Notes: generated by a model not told the origin, from the sequence alone. DNA of 27,520 nucleotides from Sulfurovum sp. (GCA_026983895.1 JALSTF010000255.1:1-27520), one strand, 5' to 3'; shown: positions 16,006 to 23,556, counted from the first letter of the stretch. Made by a program: numbers and translations.

Positions 16006-16428
16006 TTATAGTTTGCTGAACTTAGCTTTGAGGCTCTCTTTGAACAGAGGCATTTGAGACATCAGAGAGTTTCTGAGATCCTCTTTGTCAGAAGCCAACT
16101 TCTCGATGAAGTTCTCATACTTTCTGTTCAACTCTTTCTGCTTCGCTTCAACTTTTCCCGCGGCTGATGCTTTTTCTTCATCGATCGCTTTCTGTCTTAT
16201 TGCTGCAGCTTCTGCTTTGGCATTGTTAATGTTCTCCTCTGCCTGGGCATTGAGTTCATCACTGTTGCCGCTGAGGCCTTTTGCTGCTTCCAAATCTTTT
16301 GCTATCGAAGCATCTCTGTCATCCATGAACTTGACAAGAGGCTGAAATAGCATATTATTTAAAAGAACAAGAAGGATCAGGAACAACACTAAGACGAACA
16401 ACATCAATGGTAAATGTATGTCAAGCAT
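16006..16428 (-). CDS. atpF': ATP synthase subunit b' (second stalk subunit)
   Basis: A 140-residue second b-type subunit forming the heterodimeric stalk with b. It has one N-terminal membrane helix (about 5-27, LPLMLFVLVLFLILLVLLN) followed by the LVKFMDDRDASI junction. A helix rich in Ala, Glu and Lys runs to the end. GAGGAG lies 5 nt before the ATG. It is first in the atp set and follows parB after 62 bases. The a and c subunit genes are not in the window. Confidence 0.94.
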   Translation of the reverse strand: MLDIHLPLMLFVLVLFLILLVLLNNMLFQPLVKFMDDRDASIAKDLEAAKGLSGNSDELNAQAEENINNAKAEAAAIRQKAIDEEKASAAGKVEAKQKELNRKYENFIEKLASDKEDLRNSLMSQMPLFKESLKAKFSKL

Positions 16429-16454
16429 TAAAACTCCTCATGTAATTTCGCAAT

Positions 16455-16460
16455 ATTTTA
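16455..16460 (-). promoter_or_regulatory. Candidate -10 box for the atp genes
   Basis: TAAAAT on the minus strand lies about 27 bases upstream of the b' start, in the only gap of any size (62 bases) between parB and tolQ. It could start a transcript for all seven atp genes. No clear -35 is seen. Confidence 0.4.
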
Positions 16461-16490
16461 CCATTTTGGAGATGAGACGTCGGTTAAAGT

Positions 16491-17363
16491 TCAGTCTTTT
16501 TTGAGGAATGTTAAAAAGTTTTCGATATCTTTTTCATTAGCAAAGCTTATCTCTATACTCTTGGCTTTTATCTTGTGGTCGAAAGGAAGCAGTTCTTTCA
16601 ATGATTTTTTATGTTTTTCAAGCAATTTGGCCGATTTTTTCTTAGTGGGCAGAGATACGTTGCCTTTTTTATAGTTCTGTACCATCTTCTCCGCATCACG
16701 CACTGAAAGTTTCTGCCCTATAATGCTGTCGATGATGATCCTCTGCTGTTTCTCATCCAGCCCGACCAATATTTTTGCATGTCCCTGGCTGATCTTTCCG
16801 GCAACAAGCTTTTTCTGTGCATAGGAGGAGAGAGTGAGCAGTCGCATCGTATTGGTGATCTGGGAACGGCTTTTATGCACTATGGCAGAGAGTTCGTCAT
16901 GGGTGATCTTGTGTACCTCTATCAATTCGGCATAAGAGTTCGCCAATTCAATGGCATTAAGGTTCTCTCGCTGAATATTCTCTATCAGGGCAAGCTCTCT
17001 CAGTCTGACCTCATCGATCTCCACATTTGCAATGATCGCTTTAATCGTAGGAAGTTTCGCCAGTTTGTGGGCGCGAAGACGCCGTTCTCCGGCAATAAGC
17101 AGGTACCCTCTCCCTTTTTCTACAACCACGATCGGCTGAAGCAGACCGTGTTCTTTGATGGAGCGGCTCAACTCTTTCAGTGCGGTTTCATCAAAATGCT
17201 TGCGGGGCTGAAACGGGTTGGGGGAGATATTCTTGACAGGCAGTTCTTCTATTCGTGCGCCCTGCGCTTCAAGCTCACTGCTGTCAATACTGCTGAGATC
17301 CTCTTTTTCATATGCTTCTTCTACTTCGGAGAGTATCTCTCCCAATCCTCTGCCCAGTGCCAT
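16491..17363 (-). CDS. parB: Chromosome partitioning protein ParB
   Basis: A 290-residue parS-binding CTPase of the Spo0J family. The N-terminus MALGRGLGEIL matches the ParA-interacting peptide. The nuclease-like domain shows NPFQPRKHFDE (about 48-58) and the CTP-binding motif GERRLRAHK (about 92-100), then ENIQRENLNAIE (about 128-139). The helix-turn-helix is at about 150-178 (HDELSAIVHKSRSQITNTMRLL), and a lysine-rich linker leads to a dimerisation tail. ATG is one base past the parA stop. No parS palindrome was found in the window. Confidence 0.97.
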   Translation of the reverse strand: MALGRGLGEILSEVEEAYEKEDLSSIDSSELEAQGARIEELPVKNISPNPFQPRKHFDETALKELSRSIKEHGLLQPIVVVEKGRGYLLIAGERRLRAHKLAKLPTIKAIIANVEIDEVRLRELALIENIQRENLNAIELANSYAELIEVHKITHDELSAIVHKSRSQITNTMRLLTLSSYAQKKLVAGKISQGHAKILVGLDEKQQRIIIDSIIGQKLSVRDAEKMVQNYKKGNVSLPTKKKSAKLLEKHKKSLKELLPFDHKIKAKSIEISFANEKDIENFLTFLKKD

Positions 17364-17364
17364 T

Positions 17365-18153
17365 TCAGCCTCTTACGATCACTGTCGCCAGATCTTTGTA
17401 GGCCAGAGAACCCTTTGATGAGGCAGCATAATGCGTTACCGGCTTTCCAAAACTCGGTGACTCTGCGATCTTTACATTGCGGGGCACAACGATACACTCT
17501 TTGGAATTTTTCTTCATATGGAAAAGTTTATCCTTAAAATGATAACTAAGATCTGCCAACACCTGCTTGGAAAGATTGTTTTGTTTTGAGTACATTGTAG
17601 GAAGGAATCCTTTGATCTTCAGTTTGGGATTGATGGTCTTCTTGAGCAGGCTGACCGTATTTAAAAGCTGCGCAAGCCCTTCAAGTGCAAAAAATTCACA
17701 CTGAATGGGGATGATGACCGAGTCCGATGCACTCAGTGCATTGATGGTAATGGGGCCCAATGCCGGTGGAGAATCTATGATGATATAGTCATATTTTTTC
17801 GAAATCTCCTTGATCTTCTCTTTAAGGATCAGCTCCCTGTTCTTCTTTCGGCTGTTGTAGAACTCTTTTTCTATCCCCACAAGGCCGATATTGGAGGGCA
17901 CCAGGTCAAGCTTCTTTATCTGTGATTTCAAAATGACTTCCGAGAGTTTTTTACTCCCGATGAGTACATGATAAATATTGTATTCATAGTCATTTCTGTT
18001 GAAACCGAGGCTGGTGGTCGCATTGGACTGGGGATCGATATCCAGAAGGAGGACTTTTTTGCCTTTTTCTGCCAGAGAAGCTGCCAGATTCACGGCTGTC
18101 GTCGTTTTGCCTACGCCACCTTTCTGGTTAGCAATGCTGATCACTTCACTCAT
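17365..18153 (-). CDS. parA: Chromosome partitioning ATPase ParA (Soj)
   Basis: A 262-residue deviant Walker-type ATPase that moves ParB-parS complexes over the nucleoid. The deviant P-loop KGGVGKTT is at residues 11-18, Walker A' DIDPQSNATTSLGFN at about 38-52, and Walker B YIIIDSPPALGPIT at about 121-134. There is no N-terminal DNA-binding extension, so this is the chromosomal Soj type. The ATG overlaps the birA stop (ATGA). It is followed by parB. Confidence 0.98.
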   Translation of the reverse strand: MSEVISIANQKGGVGKTTTAVNLAASLAEKGKKVLLLDIDPQSNATTSLGFNRNDYEYNIYHVLIGSKKLSEVILKSQIKKLDLVPSNIGLVGIEKEFYNSRKKNRELILKEKIKEISKKYDYIIIDSPPALGPITINALSASDSVIIPIQCEFFALEGLAQLLNTVSLLKKTINPKLKIKGFLPTMYSKQNNLSKQVLADLSYHFKDKLFHMKKNSKECIVVPRNVKIAESPSFGKPVTHYAASSKGSLAYKDLATVIVRG

Positions 18154-18785
18154 CGTAGACTATACACCTTTTTTCCCCCTATAATCAAAGAGCCATCTTC
18201 ACACAAGCATGCGTCTGCAAGGCTCTTTCTCTCATTTTCAATATGTACTGAAAAACGTCTGCTTAAGTCAAATTCTATCTTATATTCACTAAATATCTGC
18301 TTCCATTTTGGAAATTCCAAAAGTCTTTTCAGGTACGCATCGAGGAGATATTTGGGGCTTATACCGCTCTGCAGGGAACTGTAGCCATTCTGAGAATTTT
18401 TCAGATTGATCCCTATGCCGCAAACCAGTATATCTTTTATTTTTTTTGTGATTGTACCACCCACTTTCGCATCGTTAAGATAAAAGTCATTGGGCCATTT
18501 AAGCCAGACATCCTCACCCAGTTCTTCCAGCGTTCTTTTCATGATAAAGGAGAAATAGATGGAAGCTGACGAAAGAGGAAGATCCTCAGGAAGATCATCC
18601 AGAAAAAGTGCGATTGAGGCAAAAAAGTTTCCTTCTTCCCCGCTCCATTGATTATCACGGCTGCCGATTCCGCTGATCTGCCGATTTGCTATCACAGCAA
18701 CAGGAGGATGAAACTTATCGGAATGGATCTGCTCTATCAGGTAAGTCTGGGTAGAAGGAAGGGTTTCAAACGATCGTATCTCCAA
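18150..18785 (-). CDS. birA: Biotin-[acetyl-CoA-carboxylase] ligase (short form)
   Basis: Attaches biotin to the carboxyl carrier protein of acetyl-CoA carboxylase. The 211-residue product has only the catalytic domain: SGIGSRDNQW (38-47, where E. coli has the GRGRRGR loop), KWPND (96-100), KVGGTI (107-112) and GIGIN (123-127). It lacks the N-terminal helix-turn-helix and so cannot act as a repressor. The start is TTG at 18785. The AGGAAGGGGG site lies in the last codons of fmt, and the genes overlap by 20 bases. Confidence 0.93.
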   Translation of the reverse strand: MEIRSFETLPSTQTYLIEQIHSDKFHPPVAVIANRQISGIGSRDNQWSGEEGNFFASIALFLDDLPEDLPLSSASIYFSFIMKRTLEELGEDVWLKWPNDFYLNDAKVGGTITKKIKDILVCGIGINLKNSQNGYSSLQSGISPKYLLDAYLKRLLEFPKWKQIFSEYKIEFDLSRRFSVHIENERKSLADACLCEDGSLIIGGKKVYSLR

Positions 18786-19686
18786 CTTTCAACCCCCTTC
18801 CTACACAATAGGCTTTGGCACTCATGGTCTTTTTGGATGCAGGCTGGAGCCTGCCGATCTTCAAAGAGCCTCTGGTACAGCCTACAAGAGCACTCTCCCC
18901 CTCAAATCCGAGTATCTCTCCGGCACGATGCGGTTTCTCTCTCTCCAGTAGATGCACGTCATCGAATTTCGTACCGTTTTCGGCAAAGATCCCCGGCCAT
19001 CCTTCGAATGCACGGTATTTGTTATAGATCACGCCTGCATCTTCAAAATCAATCTGTCCATCACTTTTTTTGATCTTTTTGCACAGGCTCGCCCGGCTCT
19101 CATCCTGCGGCTCGGGAACGATAGTATCGAAATTTCGTACCGTACTCAAGGTAAGACTGCAGGCATCCTGTGTCAACTGTTCCATCAAAGCAAATAGCCG
19201 CATATCCTCGGGGATAACGAACGTGATCTTCCCAAGCATCGGCCCCGTATCGAGTCCAGCCTCCATAAGCATCGATGTTACGCCTGTCTTCTCATCTCCA
19301 TTGAGCAGAGACTGCTGCACGGGTGAAGCACCCCGATACTGCGGAAGCAGGGAGGCATGCAGGTTGATACAGGGTGCAATATTGAGAATGGACTGCGGCA
19401 GTATCTGCCCGAAAGCGGCAACGATGATGAAATCTGGGTTTTGCGCCCGTATGGCATCTTCTATCCCCTCCTCGCTCAAACGATTCGGCTGCAATACTTT
19501 AATACCATGCGCCTCCGCCAACACTTTCACCGGCGGAGGTGTCAGAACCTTCTTTCTGCCCACCGGCCTGTCAGGCTGTGTCAGTACCAGGGAGACATTC
19601 ATATCCTCCGCTTCTATCAGTATAGAGAGTATCTCTTTTGCATAATGGGGTGTTCCCATATAAACGATATTGTATATTTTGTCCAT
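18766..19686 (-). CDS. fmt: Methionyl-tRNA formyltransferase
   Basis: Formylates initiator Met-tRNA using 10-formyl-tetrahydrofolate. The 306-residue product shows YMGTPHYAKEIL at 9-20, and INLHASLLPQYRGASPVQ at 107-124 with the catalytic Asn108-His110 pair. GVTSMLMEAGLDTGPM is at 135-150 with Asp146. The C-terminal tRNA-binding domain contains the EGWPGIF segment. ATG at 19686 lies one base after the proB stop, so the longer in-frame extension upstream, which would overlap proB, is rejected. Confidence 0.97.
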   Translation of the reverse strand: MDKIYNIVYMGTPHYAKEILSILIEAEDMNVSLVLTQPDRPVGRKKVLTPPPVKVLAEAHGIKVLQPNRLSEEGIEDAIRAQNPDFIIVAAFGQILPQSILNIAPCINLHASLLPQYRGASPVQQSLLNGDEKTGVTSMLMEAGLDTGPMLGKITFVIPEDMRLFALMEQLTQDACSLTLSTVRNFDTIVPEPQDESRASLCKKIKKSDGQIDFEDAGVIYNKYRAFEGWPGIFAENGTKFDDVHLLEREKPHRAGEILGFEGESALVGCTRGSLKIGRLQPASKKTMSAKAYCVGRGLKVGDTIV

Positions 19687-19687
19687 C

Positions 19688-20455
19688 TTATTGTTCCGAT
19701 CTGAAAAGTGTTCCGCCAGTGTGCTCCCTCCGGATAAGAAAAGTACGTACATCGGAGAGATCAAAACCGCTGGCAAGGAACATCTCTCTTCCGTGTTTCA
19801 TCAGAAAGTCTGCAGACTGAAGTTTGGTCACGATGCCTCCTGTCGCAAATTCATTGTTTGGAGAATATTCTGCCGCTAGTTCCTCCCCGGATATCTCAGT
19901 GACCACTTTTCGTACCTGGGCATCTGTATATCGGTTCGGGTCTTTGTCGTAGAAAGCATCGATATCAGAAAGAATGACCAGCATTTGGGCATCGAAATAG
20001 TGTGCCACATGGGCAGAAAGTCTGTCATTGTCTCCAAAAACAAGTTCTTCGATACTGACAGTGTCATTCTCGTTGATGATGGGTACCACACCATGGGAAA
20101 GCAGCCTGTCTATAGCATTCTTGGCATGCTGTGTATGCTCCTGAGAATCAAAAATATCCGCACTGAGCAGCACCTGGGAACAGAGTATTTCAAATATCTC
20201 GAACTTGTTCTGATACATACGCAGCAGCAGAGGCTGTCCTATGGCAGCCAGCGCCTGTCTGTTTGTCACGTCATCTCTCTTGAGCGGTAATTTGGTATAA
20301 CCTGCCGCAACGGCACCAGAAGAGACAAGGATCACTTCATAGCCACATTCTTTCAGCTCAGCGATCAGTTCGACCAGTGCAAGCATCCGTTTACGGGCAA
20401 CCGTTCCATTCTCTGTCAATACATGAGAACCGACTTTTATCACAATGCGTTTCAT
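19688..20455 (-). CDS. proB: Glutamate 5-kinase (proline synthesis, step 1)
   Basis: Phosphorylates glutamate to glutamyl-5-phosphate. The 255-residue product is the amino-acid-kinase domain only, without the PUA domain of the E. coli enzyme, and so is a short form. Landmarks are VIKVGSHVL (4-12), LVSSGAVAAGY (about 46-56), VPIINENDTVSIEEL followed by FGDNDRLSAHVA, LLSADIFD, and the C-terminal GGIVTKL. ATG at 20455 is 4 nt after the obgE stop; an upstream extension would overlap obgE and is rejected. It is separate from proA and proC, about 16 kb away. Confidence 0.96.
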   Translation of the reverse strand: MKRIVIKVGSHVLTENGTVARKRMLALVELIAELKECGYEVILVSSGAVAAGYTKLPLKRDDVTNRQALAAIGQPLLLRMYQNKFEIFEILCSQVLLSADIFDSQEHTQHAKNAIDRLLSHGVVPIINENDTVSIEELVFGDNDRLSAHVAHYFDAQMLVILSDIDAFYDKDPNRYTDAQVRKVVTEISGEELAAEYSPNNEFATGGIVTKLQSADFLMKHGREMFLASGFDLSDVRTFLIRREHTGGTLFRSEQ

Positions 20456-20459
20456 CACT

Positions 20460-21578
20460 TTACTCTTTTGCTTCATTCTCTTCTTTGACATTTTTGACAA
20501 AATCACCCAGTGCATAACGGAGTGCATCCGTATTCAAATGCGCTACAGATGAGATAGGCAGTACAAACAACGGTTCTTTTTCCGGAAGGGGAACACCAAA
20601 ATCCGTTTGGAACCCATAGGAAAGATAATTCGTATCTGCTTTGTACTTCTTGAGTGCTTCATTTGGTTCTATGCCGATATCGTCCAGAAAAGTCCGGGTC
20701 AAGGCATTCACCTCATCCTGGCTCAAAGCATCGATCTTGGTGATAGCAATAGCATGTTTTCTCCCTGCCAGTGTTTCCGAATATCGGTCCAGCTCTACCA
20801 AAAGTGTTTCATACTGATACTTCATTTCACGATAATTCGCTGCATCTATCATAAGAAGCAGTGTTTTCGTCCGTTCGATGTGTTTAAGGAATTCCAATCC
20901 CAATCCTCTCCCGTCACTTGCACCCTCGATGATACCCGGGATATCCGCCATCATAAAAGAGTCATAGTCACTGATATGCACCACACCGAGCTTTGGCGTT
21001 AATGTTGTAAACTCATAATTCGCCACTTGCGGTCTAGCATTTGACAGTGTTGCGATAAGGGTGGACTTGCCGACATTCGGATAGCCTACCAGCCCCACAT
21101 CCGCGATGAGCTTCATTTCCAGTCTGACCTGTTTGGTGATCCCTGGAAGTCCCGGCTGGGCATAGGTCGGCCGCTGATTGGTCGAACTTTTAAAGTGCAT
21201 ATTCCCCAGACCGCCTTTACCGCCTTCGAGAAATTTGACTACTTCACCCTCTTTTACAAGGTCAAGCAGTTCTTCCCCTGTCTCCATATCGACCACAGTA
21301 GTTCCCGGGGGTACAATAATCGTCGTATCCTGTCCTTTTCTTCCGTATCGCTTACGCCCTTCTCCGGGACGGCCATTCTCTGCCTTGATATGATTACGCC
21401 CCCGTAATCCGGAAAGCGTGTCGGTATTATTGTCTACCTTGAAAAATACTGAGCCTCCACGGCCGCCGTCACCACCGTCCGGACCGCCCTTGATAACAAA
21501 TTTTTCCGTCCAGAACGAAATGGCACCTGCACCGCCTTTACCTGAGCTGATCATCAGCTCTACACTGTCTACGAACAT
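20460..21578 (-). CDS. obgE: Obg family GTPase
   Basis: An essential ribosome-assembly GTPase of 372 residues. The glycine-rich Obg fold (1-157) shows GGPDGGDGGRGGSVFF (31-46) and GGKGGLGNMHFKSS (119-132). The G domain has G1 GYPNVGKST (165-173), G2 FTTLTP (about 190-195), G3 DIPGIIEGA (212-220) and G4 TKID. The C-terminal extension is short. AAAGG lies before the ATG. It is first of the run obgE-proB-fmt-birA-parA-parB. In Campylobacter it directly follows rpmA; here a plus-strand lipoprotein gene separates them. Confidence 0.98.
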   Translation of the reverse strand: MFVDSVELMISSGKGGAGAISFWTEKFVIKGGPDGGDGGRGGSVFFKVDNNTDTLSGLRGRNHIKAENGRPGEGRKRYGRKGQDTTIIVPPGTTVVDMETGEELLDLVKEGEVVKFLEGGKGGLGNMHFKSSTNQRPTYAQPGLPGITKQVRLEMKLIADVGLVGYPNVGKSTLIATLSNARPQVANYEFTTLTPKLGVVHISDYDSFMMADIPGIIEGASDGRGLGLEFLKHIERTKTLLLMIDAANYREMKYQYETLLVELDRYSETLAGRKHAIAITKIDALSQDEVNALTRTFLDDIGIEPNEALKKYKADTNYLSYGFQTDFGVPLPEKEPLFVLPISSVAHLNTDALRYALGDFVKNVKEENEAKE

Positions 21579-21611
21579 ATATTAAACCTTTAAATCTATG
21601 AAAAACCACTA

Positions 21612-21624
21612 TGCCGGTTCGGCA
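21612..21624 (-). promoter_or_regulatory. Hairpin in the obgE leader
   Basis: TGCCG (21612-21616) and CGGCA (21620-21624) form a perfect 5-bp GC-rich stem with a 3-base loop, in an otherwise AT-rich leader. It lies between the predicted obgE transcript start and its ribosome-binding site, about 34 bases before the ATG. It is not followed by a U-run. Confidence 0.35.
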
Positions 21625-21644
21625 AGCAGTAAGTGAATTACGAA

Positions 21645-21650
21645 ATTATA
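21645..21650 (-). promoter_or_regulatory. -10 box of the obgE promoter
   Basis: A perfect TATAAT on the minus strand, giving a leader of about 60 bases before the obgE ATG. It is back to back with the plus-strand TATAAT at 21673-21678, so the 130-base gap holds two divergent promoters. Confidence 0.55.
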
Positions 21651-21672
21651 TCTAAATTAGAAAAATTGTCGC

Positions 21673-21678
21673 TATAAT
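21673..21678 (+). promoter_or_regulatory. -10 box of the small lipoprotein gene
   Basis: A perfect TATAAT, 30 bases before the ATG at 21709, with GAGGTG (21697-21702) as ribosome-binding site. The upstream sequence is AT-rich and a -35 is not obvious. Confidence 0.6.
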
Positions 21679-21708
21679 CTTTTATCTATTTTTTTCGAGG
21701 TGAACCCT

Positions 21709-22026
21709 ATGACATATCCAAAATCACTTGTACTTCTTACCGGATCACTGCTTTTGTTCAATGCCTGTGGCGGCATACGTCATGTACCTGAAAGTCAGGG
21801 TGGATTCTACTACAGTGGAATTTATTTTGGCAAAAATTTTTCTGAAACACTGAAAGAAGGTACACGTGACGGATGTAAAACTGCCAAGGGCCACTATACA
21901 AAAAATCATATGCTTTTCAAAAGTGACAAAGACTATAATGACGGATGGTTCCTGGGAAGAAGCCGCTGTATTCCTCTTTTTCACCCTGAGGAGAACACAG
22001 AACCTGTGGGGAACAGTATGGAATGA
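21709..22026 (+). CDS. Small putative lipoprotein of unknown function
   Basis: A 105-residue protein. The first 20 residues form a lipoprotein signal ending LLFNAC, with Cys20 as the lipid site. Phe at -3 is unusual but is shared with Pal in this window. The mature part has a distinctive pattern: GTRDGCKTAKGHYTK at about 51-65, then a Asp/Lys stretch, then YNDGWFLGRSRC at about 76-87. Two Cys residues could form a disulfide. I do not recognise a named family, though similar short proteins with a DGC...GW..GR..C pattern are familiar from proteobacterial envelopes. ATG at 21709 has GAGGTG 6 nt upstream. It stands alone on the plus strand between rpmA and obgE. Confidence 0.8.
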   Translation: MTYPKSLVLLTGSLLLFNACGGIRHVPESQGGFYYSGIYFGKNFSETLKEGTRDGCKTAKGHYTKNHMLFKSDKDYNDGWFLGRSRCIPLFHPEENTEPVGNSME

Positions 22027-22110
22027 TCTTCTGTCATTCCAAAAAACCATTTACACCAGTACATTACACTGACAAAAATATTTTTGAATAATTTGGAGGA
22101 TGAAAGAGAT

Positions 22111-22131
22111 ACACTTCTGAAAGAGAAGCGT
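22111..22131 (-). terminator. Stem-loop after rpmA, possible terminator
   Basis: ACACTTCT (22111-22118) and AGAAGCGT (22124-22131) form an 8-bp stem with a 5-base loop. The single mismatch is a G-U pair in the minus-strand RNA. It begins 13 bases after the rpmA stop, but no strong U-run follows. It may stop rplU-rpmA transcription before it runs antisense into the lipoprotein gene. Confidence 0.45.
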
Positions 22132-22143
22132 ACCTTGCAGGGT

Positions 22144-22398
22144 TTATGCAGGAACTACAGAAACTCTTTTTTGGCTTCTTGTTCTATTTTCGAATTTGAC
22201 TACACCTTCGACAAGTGCGAATATCGTATGGTCTTTACCCATCCCTACACCGTTGCCCGGATGCACTTTTGTTCCTCTTTGTCTAATGATGATATTACCT
22301 GGGATAACTGCCTCTCCACCAAATTTTTTAACACCTAAACGACGTCCAGCTGAATCACGGTTATTCTGAGTGGACCCTTGACCTTTCTTGTGTGCCAT
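22144..22398 (-). CDS. rpmA: 50S ribosomal protein L27
   Basis: An 84-residue large-subunit protein whose N-terminal tail reaches the peptidyl transferase centre. The N-terminus MAHKKGQGST is the mature form, without the processed extension of Firmicutes. NNRDSAGRRLGVKKFGGE and VIPGNIIIRQRGTKVHPG follow. AAGGAG precedes the ATG by 6-7 nt. It lies 20 bases after rplU. Confidence 0.99.
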   Translation of the reverse strand: MAHKKGQGSTQNNRDSAGRRLGVKKFGGEAVIPGNIIIRQRGTKVHPGNGVGMGKDHTIFALVEGVVKFENRTRSQKRVSVVPA

Positions 22399-22418
22399 AT
22401 CTTGCTCCTTCTAATTGC

Positions 22419-22724
22419 TTATGCGATTTTAGTAATTCTTACTCTTGTAAAGTCTCTTCTGAAACCTCTTTTGAGTTTTGAATCTTTTCTTCTTCTCTTT
22501 TTATAGATGATCACTTTCTTGTCTCTACCTTCATTGATCACCTCACCTTTAACAACAGCACCCTCTACGAAAGGTGTACCTACTGTTAATTCACCGTTGT
22601 CCACTGCAAGAACCTCTTTGAACTCTACTGCAGCTTTTGGCTCAAGACCCATATTGTCAAAACAGATGATATCACCCTCTTGCACTTTGAATTGTTGGCC
22701 ACTTGCTTTAATGATTGCGTACAT
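22419..22724 (-). CDS. rplU: 50S ribosomal protein L21
   Basis: A 101-residue large-subunit protein binding 23S rRNA. MYAIIKASGQQFKVQEGD at the start, VIIYKKRRRKDSKLKRGFR near residue 72 and a basic C-terminus are diagnostic. AAAGGG precedes the ATG. It is first gene of the rplU-rpmA pair. Confidence 0.99.
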   Translation of the reverse strand: MYAIIKASGQQFKVQEGDIICFDNMGLEPKAAVEFKEVLAVDNGELTVGTPFVEGAVVKGEVINEGRDKKVIIYKKRRRKDSKLKRGFRRDFTRVRITKIA

Positions 22725-22765
22725 TGCAAACCCTTTACTATCTTATGTATTTTAAAAAGTTCGAG

Positions 22766-22771
22766 ATTATA
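22766..22771 (-). promoter_or_regulatory. -10 box of the rplU promoter
   Basis: A perfect TATAAT on the minus strand, about 41 bases upstream of the rplU ATG, in the 84-base gap after ridA. An A/T-rich stretch lies upstream and no -35 is evident. Confidence 0.6.
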
Positions 22772-22808
22772 CCCAAACAATGTTTAATATTTTTTTAAAG
22801 TGGTTTAT

Positions 22809-23204
22809 TTATCCAAAATCAACGTGTCTGTCAGCAAATGCAATACACTCTATCTCGACCAAAGCACCCTTTGGAAGTGCTTTGACCGCTACTGTACTTC
22901 GTGCAGGCTGATGCGAACCGAAATAATGTGCATACACCTTGTTCATCGTTTCAAAATCATTCATATCCGTCAGATAGATCGTCGTTTTGATGACATCGGA
23001 GAACTGTGCTCCCGCAGCAGCAAGCACATAAAAAAGGTTTTTAATGACCTGATGTGTCTGCTGTTCAACACCCCGTGTTTCCATATTGCCGTCTGCCATC
23101 AAAGCGATCTGCCCTGATGTATAGACCAATCCGTTCGCTACTATAGCCTGTGAATAGGGGCCTATTGCCTTAGGTGCGTCTTCTGTTGATATGATTCTTG
23201 CCAT
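22809..23204 (-). CDS. ridA: RidA-family enamine/imine deaminase
   Basis: A 131-residue cytoplasmic protein that hydrolyses reactive 2-aminoacrylate-type enamines released by PLP enzymes. Landmarks are GPYSQA (15-20), VYTSGQIAL (27-35) and ARSTVAVKALPKGALVEIEC (101-120) with the catalytic Arg102. ATG at 23204 follows AAGGAG by 6-7 nt; the site lies just past the stop of the upstream lipoprotein gene. It is the last gene of the metX-to-ridA cluster. Being near metY, a PLP enzyme, fits a detoxifying role (inference). Confidence 0.95.
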   Translation of the reverse strand: MARIISTEDAPKAIGPYSQAIVANGLVYTSGQIALMADGNMETRGVEQQTHQVIKNLFYVLAAAGAQFSDVIKTTIYLTDMNDFETMNKVYAHYFGSHQPARSTVAVKALPKGALVEIECIAFADRHVDFG

Positions 23205-23214
23205 TTTTTTCTCC

Positions 23215-23556
23215 TTATTTGTCGTTTCTTTCATAAAATACATACGATGTCGAATAGTCCGAAAATTCGAAATAGACTTTCTTCTCTCCCGGATCAGCCT
23301 TGCCATTGAAATTGAGATCATCCACACCGTATCCGTATCGGTATGGTCTCATTTTCCCGTCATTGCTTCCATAGGCTGTCGAAACCTTGTCTATCTTGAT
23401 AAATTTATGTACCAGTTTGTTGCCCGCATAGATGTCGAGCACTCCGTTCGTCCCTGTCCAGTTCTGCAAAGAGCGGCTCAGTGAATTCTGTGTTTCCTGC
23501 GTACATCCGACGATCAATATTACAGCTATGAAAGACAATGCAATCTTTAACTTCAT
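23215..23556 (-). CDS. Small putative lipoprotein with an EF-hand-like loop
   Basis: A 113-residue protein of no family I can name. The signal sequence ends LIVGC, a good lipobox with Cys18. The mature part is rich in Tyr, Asp and Asn. Residues 80-91 read DLNFNGKADPGE, matching the spacing of a calcium-binding EF-hand loop (acidic or Asn at 1, 3, 5 and 9, Gly at 6, Glu at 12). Only one such loop is present. ATG at 23556 follows AAGGA; an ATG 15 bases upstream has none. It lies between the ThiF-like gene and ridA. Function unknown. Confidence 0.78.
   Translation of the reverse strand: MKLKIALSFIAVILIVGCTQETQNSLSRSLQNWTGTNGVLDIYAGNKLVHKFIKIDKVSTAYGSNDGKMRPYRYGYGVDDLNFNGKADPGEKKVYFEFSDYSTSYVFYERNDK

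Noticed and set aside
16779..17537. A 252-codon open frame on the plus strand opposite parB and parA
   Set aside because: It spans the junction of two certain genes on the other strand and has no recognisable content.
19687..19776. A longer fmt with 30 extra N-terminal residues
   Set aside because: The extension would overlap proB codons and lies before the conserved start region. Known Fmt proteins begin just ahead of the GTP motif.
22073..22086. A perfect 14-base palindrome CAAAAATATTTTTG
   Set aside because: It is pure A/T between two C/G ends, has no loop for a hairpin, and is expected by chance in AT-rich gaps.
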